Source: Chelonoidis abingdonii (Eukaryota; Chordata; Testudines; Testudinidae). From it: 64,000 nucleotides of DNA. The stretch is taken from positions 176,153,424 to 176,217,423 of the forward strand of contig NC_133769.1 in assembly GCF_003597395.2 (NCBI RefSeq), read 5' to 3'. Below are positions 56,040 through 64,000 of the stretch, piece by piece (position 1 is the first letter of the stretch; every line of letters begins with the position of its first letter). The notes under the pieces are model-generated. The model made no database searches. It was not told the DNA's origin and saw only the letters and a list, made by a program, of their open reading frames with translations. A program made the position numbers and the translations under genes.

Positions 56040-56678
56040 CAGAGGTTCTCATACTGTGGTCCGTGGACCACTGGTCTGTGGATAATTCCCTTTAAGGTCT
56101 GCGCCTGGGCAGTTGCACTTAAGAGAATGAAGGGCAGGTGTGGCTCCACTAATTAGGTGCCTGGACCCTGGAGAAGATGCCCATGTAAGATGAAGTGGTG
56201 GCCTTCGGGGAGGAATAGGGGTAGGAGGCAATGGGGTGAGAAGAGGGGGGAAAAGGGAGAATTTGTGATGTGCAGGGCTGCGGCAGCCAGAGAAAGAGGT
56301 GACTTTTCCCAGCTCCAGGGCTGCAGCTGCTGGGGAGAAACAGCATTCCTTCCCAGCCTCAGCTCTGTGGCTGCTGTGTTGGGGGAGAGACCCCCCTCCT
56401 TCCCAGCCCCAGCTTGGGGGCTGCCACAGCAGGGGAGAGAGGGCATGTCCATCGCTTTAGAAAGGTAAGACTACTGATACTAAAATATGAGTTTTGTGCT
56501 TTTATTTGTAGAACAAAAACCTTAATTATGTTTTTTTTTTATATAGCATTTTTATCCAAAGCACTTTACCATAGTTAGCTAATAGTACAAACAACATTTG
56601 GAAAGATCATTAAGTAGCCTGTCGAGACCCTCAACAATTTTCAAGTGGTTCGTGGAAAAAAAAGTTTGAGAACCAGTG
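56040..56678. mobile_element. hAT non-autonomous element, 639 bp
   Basis: The left end CAGAGGTTCTCATACTGTGG and the complement of the right end, CACTGGTTCTCAAACTTTT, form the hAT-type inverted ends. Flanking octamers GTGTAGTG and GTCTAGAG match at 6 of 8. Inside, 'tggtccgtggaccactggtc' is itself palindromic. A GC-rich middle (56200-56450) has CCCAGC/CTGCAGC-type repeats and no transposase. It shares the GGTTCTCA terminal motif with 42097-42590. Confidence 0.75.
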
Positions 56679-58795
56679 GTCTAGAGCATTCAGGAGGCTG
56701 ATAATTAATAATCTCATTATTCAAGTAATATTAAACAAGGGTTCAATCCGTGAATGAGCTGCTCCCTAGGGGAAAAGCATGATTCACGCTGCAGAAATTT
56801 CACAATTTTTATTGTCCATTCTTCTATTGGTAAGGATTATGAGTTGTGAGGAATGCAGCTGCATCTTAACTTACTAAAGTTTGGGGTGTTTTTCCCTCTT
56901 TCACACAATTCTTCTTTCTTCATCCAAGCTCCTCACCCGCTCCATTCTCTTGAATTGCTGTTGTGTCTTGTGTATTATTCATGTATGTATTTAGGGCCTG
57001 ATTCTGCCACTCTTATTTATGTGGATTTATGCCTTACCTTGAGTAATCTTCTTGACCTTAATGGCTCCAGGTAAGCTATTACTCCATGTGTGTGAAACTG
57101 ACAGACTGTAGTCCTGAAGGATACTTCACACCTTTAGTAATACTAGGCAATGAAAGTTCAGGTGCTTTCCCAAATATGTAATCCAAACCTCCTTCCTGTA
57201 GGATGAAAATCTTGTAGGAAGAAGTTCGTTCAGTACATTTTGCTTAAAAAGTATGAATAAGGGTAGTATTATCCAGCCCTAGGTAAGTCAGCACATACAC
57301 GTATAACTTCAGCAGATGGAGATTGTGGGGAGGATTGCTTGAAGACAAGGTATTTTAAAGATGAACAAAAGGCCATTTGGTGAATATGTAGAGAGACGAG
57401 CAGGTATGGTTTCATATACACGCACACATTCAAGAATCATATTCAGCCAAGCAAGTTTCTCTTGCTCCCTAAGCCCAAGTGATTTTATTATAAACATAAT
57501 GTCACTCAGCTAAGGCAGCATTTAACAGAATATCACTAAATACCAAGTAGCAGTTTTAAAGCCAATTTTAGTCAGTGTCAGGATGCTTTCTCTCTTACCA
57601 TTTACAAAGCCACAATGGCTTTTAGCCAACAGTCAGACTTTGCAATTAACAGCAAGGAAGTGCTTCCAGCTGACTGGTTCCATATCCAATATTGTATGTG
57701 TTGGCCATAATCATTTAAGTTAGGATTAGTGGCCTTCTGTTACTTGGTCCACAAGATTTATTTGGTATAACAAAGACCCCAGCAAGAGAGAGTTAGTTAA
57801 CACATATATGCACATGTATGCCTATACACACATGTAGGCTAAAGATTAGCAGTTGTACCACAAGAGAGGATTGCACCGGGGCCTCATCCGGCATTTCTAG
57901 TTGTTACTATCTGAACTTCAGTCCATGAAAAACATTTCAAAATTTTCATTTTTAAAAAAAAACAAAGAATGATGTCACCTTTCCACTGTCCCTATGATGC
58001 CTAGTGACCGGGAAATTAATTGTCAGCATTACTGGCCTTGACAGTTCAGGTACAATATTTATGTGAAAAGGAAAAAAAAAAAATGAATGAGACAGGTAGG
58101 TTGGAAAAGACTGCTAGGCGAGTCTTTTTCTCTATTCTAGTAACCTAAGTACAGAAGCTAAATACATAGAGATTCTGCTTGTATAAATTGTACTGTGACA
58201 GCCTCATTCAAATTTTTGCTTCTTTGAACCCCATCTAATCCCTTTTAAATTCCACTTGGACCCAACACGAAGATTTTCTCTTAGAGTAGGATACTTTCCT
58301 TAGAAGCATCACAAATGATTGTTTTCCTCCTGTATATTAATTAGGATCTGCCTTTTGTTTATTTGCTCCAGAATTCTTAAAATAACTTGCTTGAAGAATC
58401 ACTTCTCTCTTCCTTTTTTTAATACATTTTTCTGAGATTCATGTGATCTTAGTCTTTAGCATGGATAGAGCCTACACAAGACAAGACACATAATTCAAGA
58501 GACTGGAGGGGGTGAGGAGCCTAAATAAAGAAAGAAGGATTGTGTGAAAAAGAGGGAAAAAACTTGTTAGTGCATCACACTGCAATCAGTGTGTCCATGT
58601 AAGAGCTCTTACAAATCATACTGTCCTTTAGTAAATAAGTTAGTCTGTAACACCTTGACTCAAGAAAATATCCTCATTCAGGAATGCACTTAAGGGCTTT
58701 CCTAAATTAAAGCCTAAATGGTTAACGCTTGTTTATTTTTAATGCTACTTTCACTTGTATCAGTAAAGGAGGGCTATTAAGCAACCTGACTAGTC
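56679..58795. other. About 2.1 kb without recognised gene
   Basis: A scrap near 56995-57060 ('gggcctgattctgccactct') is of the palindromic MITE class. The rest is unrecognised AT-rich sequence. Confidence 0.4.
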
Positions 58796-58798
58796 ATA

Positions 58799-61093
58799 GG
58801 CCTGGTCTACACTACGCGTTTAAATCGATTTAAAGAGCGTTAAATCGATTTAACGCTGTACCCGTCCACACTACAACGCCCTTTATATCGATATAAGGGT
58901 GCTCTTTTAATCGATTTTGTACTCCTCGCCCGCAGCAGCAGGTGTAGCGCTAAATTTGATATTATAACATATCGGATTACGGTTGTGTGTGGATGGAAAT
59001 CGACGTTATTGGCTTCCGGGCGGTATCCCACAGTGCCCCCCTGACCGCTCTGCGACCGCAATCTGAACTCGGATGAGCCCGGCAGGTAAACAGGAAAGCC
59101 CGCGAACTTTGAATTACATTTCCTGTTTGCCCACCGTGGAGCTCTGATCAGCACGGGTGGCGATGCAGTCTCAATCCAAAAAGAGCTCCAGCATGGACAC
59201 ATAACGGGAGATACTAGATCTGATCGCTGTATTGCGGAGGACCAATCGTGTGTATCAGAGCTCCGTTACAGAACAGGAAATGCCAAAGGTTGCGTGAAAA
59301 AAAAAAATCTCTCACCGGATACACAGCTTGCTGGTGACAAGGCTAACGGAGCGCAGAGACTCAAATGGACGCTCATGGTATGGAGGAGGGTACTGAGGAC
59401 TCAGCGTATCCCACGTCCACAGCAGTCTCTGAAGAGTATTTGCTTTCTTGCTGAGCTCCCAATGTCTGTAGGTTCAAACACAGTGTCTGGCGTGTGTTCA
59501 GGGAATGCTGCCTCAGGTCTCCCCCACAGCCACGGCATGGGAAAGAAAGGGAAAGAATCGATTTCTTGACTCTCTTCACTGTCCACCTATGCGATACGAT
59601 GTAGGAAACTTGCTAGCCGTGTAGAGCGATGCTGCAGCAGTTGAAGAGCAGTATAGCCGCTCCCTCTCCCCTCCCCTGGCCCCTGCGGTAGATGGTTACA
59701 ATGACTGCTTATTGTCGTTCTGCACGAGGTCAGCCCATGAGTGCTTCAGAGCTAGGCCTTCACACAGTGAGCTGGCCGGGGCCATGGCGTACACAGATGG
59801 ATGACTCCCAGTTCTCCAGTAGATGGTTAGAGAAACGCCTGGTAAGTCTGCTTCATCATAGTCAACTGGGGCGGACGCTTCATCAGCCTCCCTTCCCTTT
59901 CCTGTAGTAAAAGACAATATTTCCATACTGCCTGGACTGTCTAGCCCGGGAGGCTTGCCTCCTCCTCATTGTTATCTTCACTCTACAAGTAGCTCTGTTT
60001 CTGGGGCTATCGGTGCGATTACTTTATACTTCATGACACTAAAGGGGGGTGGGACACTGCGTTTCACCAGGTCGCCGCCCAGGACCGCCTCTGGAGAAGG
60101 TAGGAGGCGAACAGACGGGAAGGGTGTGATGTTGGCAGGGGCCGCCCCACCTGTGCATGACTACCCTGGCTGAGCCAGTCTTGTGCTTCTGATACTCTAC
60201 TGGTCCTACACTTGCCTCCTATTGTGCTAGGCAGGACTGACTATTTTTGTAGAAAGACATAAACGGAGAGACTTTGACGCTACAAGTCCCAGGATGTCCC
60301 AATCTTCCATTTGATCTGGCGTTCTTGTGCTTCTGTTGCTCCCGGACGATGGTGCATGCCTGCAGTGCCAGGCAGTCTCATCCTGATAGTTCAGCAATGA
60401 CTCGAGTACTTACTGAGTGTGGCCTGAGACATAGCTCCGGCGTGGTCATGCAATATTCCCAGATTCTCTCCGTCCTCGATCCATCCGGGGCGGACCAAGT
60501 TAAATTGGTAGACCCAGACCACCGAGCCTGTTATACCGAGGTCTTGCTGCTATCATGGTTGTCAAAAGCTAAGGTGAATTGGCTTGCTGTTTAGCACTTC
60601 TGTAGTATCGGCCTCTCTGTCGCGTGGGCGATACCTAGTACACGGATACGGTTGCCGGACAAAAAAAAGACTTAAGTAGCCCCTGACGAGGCGTCCATGG
60701 TTGTCCTGTCTGCTAATCGGTTGTTCTGCCATAGTGCCTATCCAGGGAGTCACAATGGCTGCTGCGAAGATCCTGCTCGCTAATTGTTTTCCCGGCTAAG
60801 GTGAACGCTGGAATGTTGCTGGATGCACATTGTTGATCAGAACCAACCAGTCGACACATCAATGCATTCAACCCAGAATTCCAAGGGGCGGGGGAGACTG
60901 CGGGAACTATGGGATAGCTACGGAAGAGCTACCCACAATGCAACGCTTCAGATATCGACGTTAGCCTCGGACCATGGACGCACAATGCCAAATTACTGTG
61001 CCTAGTGTGGCCGCATGAAATCGAATTTATAATATCAGTTTTATAAAATCGATTTCACCTAATTCGATATTATCCCATAGTGTAGACGTGGCC
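58799..61093 (+). mobile_element. CpG-rich Harbinger-like element, 2295 bp, ATA duplication
   Basis: Starts GGCCTGGTCTACACTA and ends with the complement of GGCCACGTCTACACTA, 16-bp ends with 14 matches. ATA flanks both sides (58796-58798 and 61094-61096), a 3-bp duplication as in PIF/Harbinger. Subterminal AT-rich motifs 'aaatcgatttaa' recur near both ends. Near 59163-59285 the plus strand recalls a Myb/SANT-like start: SKKSSSMDT, a stop, then REILDLIAV. It is followed by long non-coding filler, so the element is non-autonomous. Unlike its surroundings it keeps many CpGs, which suggests it is fairly young. I recognise this family from turtle genomes, from memory. Confidence 0.8.
59163..59290 (+). 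pseudogene. Harbinger Myb/SANT-like N-terminal fragment
   Basis: A plus-strand frame reads KKSSSMDT, stop, REILDLIAVL (about 59178-59235), which parallels the RxEVxDLIAVWGEE segment of the Harbinger Myb-like protein. It is also homologous in position to RQEVLDRLCLWG at 36003 in the other Harbinger copy. It loses frame after LIAV and the remaining SANT motifs are missing, so it would not bind DNA as this family does. Only this start of the gene remains in the element. Confidence 0.55.
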
Positions 61094-61096
61094 ATA

Positions 61097-62064
61097 TATT
61101 CAGTTTGGTATGCCCACTGTAGGGAATAACTCAAGGTCATTCTTGTTTGGGAGATTTTTATTTTGTATGTGACATCAACTGTGTGCTACAATAGGAATTT
61201 TACATACAACAATGAAGATCGGGTCCCTAGCCCAAGGAGTTTGCAATCTAAACCATATCCGGGTCAAAATAACCTCCTAAGCAAAGTCTGAGACCTTATT
61301 TAGCACTGGATATGGATTTTTACCATATCGTATGGTAAATTAAAATTGTTGTACCATATATAGTGAATCATATATGCTCTAATTGGCTGGCAGAATTAAA
61401 TTTCAGTATTAGTAGATGGATCTGAAGTGGAAGCCTTAGTAAATCCCTTTGTGGTAATCCTCCCACTCCCAAAGCAAGCTCTTCTTAAATTCTATACGGC
61501 TTTCAATGTATTTAAGTGGAGCAAAAATCTGAAGTAGGGAATAAAAATCCTTCTATAGGTGAGCGATCACTTGGCAACAAAGATTATTTTAATGAACACA
61601 TCACTTTAAACTAAGTCTTCCACATCTGTTCCACCCTCTAATTACAAATGCAAAAAGAACATAATTCTAAATTGCACCATTAAAAAGTTAGATTAAGTGA
61701 TTTAAATGCATGTGTATGATCTTTGTTCAATGCAGCATGAATTTCCAATGTTTTCTCATAGCTAGGATACAAATCAAGGAATATGTTCTTCTGAGAGTGA
61801 GATTTGTTTCTCCCATTGAAAAACAGCAATTCACTATAAAGGTCTTCAAATCCCCTCTCTAACACACATATATGTCAAGTAGAACAAATACTACAAAAGT
61901 ATTAGGCATTCAACATTCATCTTTCATGCATGACATCATAATGTGCTATTTCATTACCAGGATGCCATTCTAATTAAGCCAACTTTTTAACAAATCACAC
62001 TGGAGCATGCAAATATATGTAAGTACAATGAATTGCAAAAAAAAATTAATTATAACAGTGCATG
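61097..62064. other. No gene seen; one L2-type scrap
   Basis: AT-rich. A reversed L2-type tail lies at 61185-61258. An open frame at 61680-61865 (minus) matches nothing known to me. Confidence 0.4.
61185..61258 (-). mobile_element. L2-type tail fragment
   Basis: Plus strand 'gggtccctagcccaaggagt' and 'ttgcaatctaaacc' are the complement of the L2-like TTAGATTGYAAAC...GGGCTAGGGACCC piece. Confidence 0.55.
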
Positions 62065-62715
62065 TATAACACCGACAGACCCAGTTGTCAGTGGGCAGGA
62101 TCAAACTGGGGAACTCTGGAACTTAGTGCATAAGCCTCTACCACAGGGGTGACCATCCTGTGGCTCTGGAGCCACATGTGGCTCTTCAGAAGTTAATATG
62201 CAGCAACTTGTATAGGCACTGATGCCAGGGATGGCGCTACAGACACCAGACTTTCCAATGTGCCAGGGGGTGCTCACTGCTTAACCCCTGGCTCTGCCAT
62301 GGGCCCTGGCCCCACTCCACCCCCTACCACCCCCCTCCTGAACTTGCTGTGCCCTCACTCCTCCCCCTGCCCCTTCAGAACCTCCTGCATGTCACGAAAC
62401 AGCTGATCGGGAGGTGCGAGGAGGGAGAAGGAGGTGCTGTTCTGCAGGGCTACTGGTGGGTGGGAGGTACTGGGGTGGGGATAGGAGCTGATGAGGGGCT
62501 GCTGATGTATTACTGTGACACTTTGGAAAAGTACATTGGTAAATTCTGGCTCCTTCTCAGGCTCAGGTTGGCCTCCCCTGCTCCACCGCATGAGCCAAAA
62601 GCCAACTGGCTGTTACACAGACTCATTTTATCACTCTCTTTAAGTATCTTGGTGCCTCTAGATGGGAGAACACCACACCCAGAAAGTGTGTGGGTTGCAC
62701 TTGCTGCAAAGAGGG
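62065..62715 (-). mobile_element. tRNA-derived SINE, split by a hAT MITE
   Basis: Minus-strand reading across the MITE gives 'ttggcttttggctcatgcgg', a Pol III A-box-like part (62592-62611), and AGTTTGATCCTGCCC, the B-box region (62093-62107; the B box would be GGTTCRANTCC). This is followed by 'actgacaactgggtctgtcg'. The 5' side contains 'aacccacacactttctgggt' and 'tggtgttctcccatctagag'. The same family appears as a scrap at 7616-7652. A full length of about 215 bp is estimated without the MITE. Confidence 0.6.
62144..62580. mobile_element. hAT-like MITE, 437 bp
   Basis: The left end CAGGGGTGACCATCCTG pairs with the complement of the right end, CAGGGGAGGCCAACCTG. Flanks CTCTACCA (62136-62143) and CTCCACCG (62581-62588) match at 6 of 8. 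The interior is GC-rich with GGGAGG/CCTCCC words. Open frames on both strands over 62349-62720 are composition effects. Confidence 0.85.
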
Positions 62716-62939
62716 CTTAAGTGATATCTGTTGAACTCCACCACATATCACAGAATGGAGAAATAACCAAAGAAAACATTTAACATAATGCACAATTTAA
62801 CTTTTTGCTTAGAAAGCCTAGAACATTCTAAAAGTAAAAGGTAATAAACTAGATATAAATACACAAAACAAGTATTCCATACATATTAGGAATATGACTT
62901 CATTTTTAGACTGACATTTTTCAAACCTGGTGCCTGCAG

Positions 62940-63075
62940 CATAGGTGCCGTAACTAGGAGGGCTGGTGGTGCGGGAGCATTCCCTGGCTTGAAGTGGTTT
63001 CCATCACATACCAGGTTTACAATTTGGTTCAATGGCTTTCTGCACCCCCACTATACAAACTGTTCCAGTACCCTA
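62940..63075. mobile_element. hAT-like MITE, 136 bp (second copy of the 35494 family)
   Basis: Starts CATAGGTGCCGTAAC and ends GTTCCAGTACCCTA. GCCTGCAG (62932-62939) and ACCTGCAG (63076-63083) match at 7 of 8. It shares 'ctggcttgaagtggtttcca' and 'caggtttacaatttgg' with the copy at 35494-35630. Confidence 0.8.
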
Positions 63076-63117
63076 ACCTGCAGTCAATCTTATATAGGCT
63101 TGGAAATAAAAAGTAAC

Positions 63118-63183
63118 TTGATTTTCAAAGGTGTTGAGAACCTGCAGCTCCCATTGTCTACAGTGGGATTTGTGGGTGCTCAC
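63118..63183. repeat. Short palindromic MITE (second copy of the 4892 type)
   Basis: 'tttcaaaggtgttgagaacc' and the right part 'gggatttgtgggtgctcacc' pair around 'cccattgtctacagtggg', which is itself palindromic. Confidence 0.6.
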
Positions 63184-63200
63184 CACCATAGACAATGTTA

Positions 63201-63306
63201 GATCCTGAATCCTGCAAAGAGAACCAGCTGGAGCCCCACTGAAGTCAATGAGTTTTATGTAGAATAGGGGTTCATTTGTGCTGTTCTTTTTGCAGGATCA
63301 GGGCCT
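63201..63306. repeat. Palindromic MITE, GATCCTGCAAA class (copy 5)
   Basis: 'gatcctgaatcctgcaaaga' at the left is answered by 'ctttttgcaggatcagggcc' at the right, with the class centre 'ccactgaagtcaatgag'. Arms are clear over about 15 bases. Confidence 0.75.
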
Positions 63307-63679
63307 TTAAATACCTAAATATGGATATAAACACCTAACTTTAGCCACCCAGATTTGAAAATTTGGACTCTAGTCTTTCGCCTTGTTCCAATCATCTGTC
63401 TACCTGCACCCACACATAGATGGGGTCCCAAATCCTACAGGTAGAAGATTTAGATTGTTAGGAAAGCACCTGAATTTATTAGGTCTCAAATTTGTTAGTC
63501 TCACATTTTACAGCAAACTAAAGGTCTATTTTAAAGTGAGTCCTTCAAATATTTCCTCAATATATGCACATGTGGGTTTCCCACAGACATACAGGCAGTT
63601 GGTGAAGCCCCAAACAGTAATAAAAAGAAGTATTGGGAAAGAATTTCATTATTTTTGTCAGATTTGAACATTTACAATA
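63307..63679. other. No gene seen
   Basis: A palindromic-MITE-like scrap ('taaatacctaaatatgg') lies near 63308-63365. The open frame at 63383-63667 shows no domain. Confidence 0.4.
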
Positions 63680-64000
63680 TGTGACAAAGTTCCTCTTCTA
63701 CCTTGGTGGGTCCTGTGCTTATTAGCAGATTTGCTTACCTCAGTGATCTCCCCCACAGACTGGATCAATTCCTCCTGTGTCTGATCAGGAGTTGGGAGGA
63801 ACCCAGGCCCACCCTCTACTCCAGGTTCCAGCCCAGGGCTCTATGGATTTGCAGCTGTCTATAGTGCATCTTGTAACATCTGTGTGACAGCTACAACTCC
63901 CTGGGCTACTTCCCCAAGGCCTCCTCCAAACACCTTCTTTATCCTCACCACAGGACCTTCCTCCTGGTGTCTGATAACACTTGTACTCCTTAGTCCTCTA
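63680..64000 (-). mobile_element. LTR running off the window end
   Basis: Starts TGTGACAAAGTTCC and carries text I recognise from a chelonian Gypsy-type LTR in reverse orientation: 'taccttggtgggtcctgtgc', 'gatcaggagttgggaggaac', 'caggcccaccctctactcca' and 'cacaggaccttcctcctggt'. The complement of the last blocks has the same layout as the LTR in the Tigger-like element (19105-19597). Only about 320 bp is inside the window, so a solo LTR and a provirus end cannot be told apart here. Confidence 0.75.

Noticed and set aside
56149..56468. Overlapping open frames on both strands
   Set aside because: They fall in the GC-rich middle of the hAT element at 56040-56678.
59294..60594. Several open frames of 60-106 codons
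   Set aside because: They lie in the non-coding filler of the 2.3-kb Harbinger-like element and match no domain.
62349..62720. Open frame of 123 codons
   Set aside because: Most of it is inside the GC-rich hAT MITE; the rest is SINE sequence.

Overview
This window looks like intergenic or intronic DNA from a reptile, most likely a turtle. That assignment is inference: CpG is depleted over most of the window, there are many CR1 LINE copies, and I recognise repeat families typical of chelonians (two-gene PIF/Harbinger elements, Penelope-like elements, Gypsy/ERV-type solo LTRs, hAT and Tigger MITEs, short palindromic MITEs, MIR-type SINEs). I found no host protein-coding gene, rRNA, tRNA gene, CRISPR array or prokaryotic feature. 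All recognisable coding sequence is broken transposon coding sequence.

Layout. 0-4.3 kb: a degenerate CR1 LINE (+) split by two solo LTRs, the second carrying a hAT-like MITE, then a second CR1 fragment. 4.3-14.8 kb: old DNA with MIR-type SINEs, two MITEs whose ends carry GTCTACAC, and CR1 3' ends. 14.8-17.2 kb: a CR1 reverse-transcriptase fragment (-), a mariner transposase fragment (-) split by a solo LTR with an exact target duplication, and a MIR-type SINE. 18.3-19.7 kb: a 1.4-kb Tigger-like element with an LTR inside it. 19.7-32.6 kb: sparse, with small MITEs and CR1 pieces. 32.7-34.0 kb: palindromic MITEs. 34.07-41.16 kb: the densest locus. It has an LTR with an internal inversion next to an assembly gap, then a PIF/Harbinger remnant with a Myb-like gene (+) converging on a DDE transposase gene (-). 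That remnant is cut by two solo LTRs and two hAT MITEs, all with readable target-site duplications, and a third hAT MITE lies just beyond its end. 41.8-50.4 kb: hAT elements and MITEs, some interrupted by CR1 or an LTR. 50.46-52.68 kb: three Penelope-like pieces, one nested in another. 53.16-54.26 kb: an inverted-repeat element with an internal minisatellite. 56.0-56.7 kb: a hAT element. 58.80-61.09 kb: a CpG-rich 2.3-kb Harbinger-like element. 62.07-64.0 kb: a tRNA-derived SINE split by a hAT MITE, palindromic repeats and an LTR running off the window.

The genes do not form a host pathway. The nesting order gives a relative insertion history: CR1, mariner and Harbinger bodies are oldest, and solo LTRs and hAT MITEs are younger. 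The best leads are the two-gene Harbinger locus, the inverted segment inside an LTR whose target duplication is intact, hammerhead-ribozyme-like cores in the Penelope tails, and the CpG-rich 2.3-kb element.
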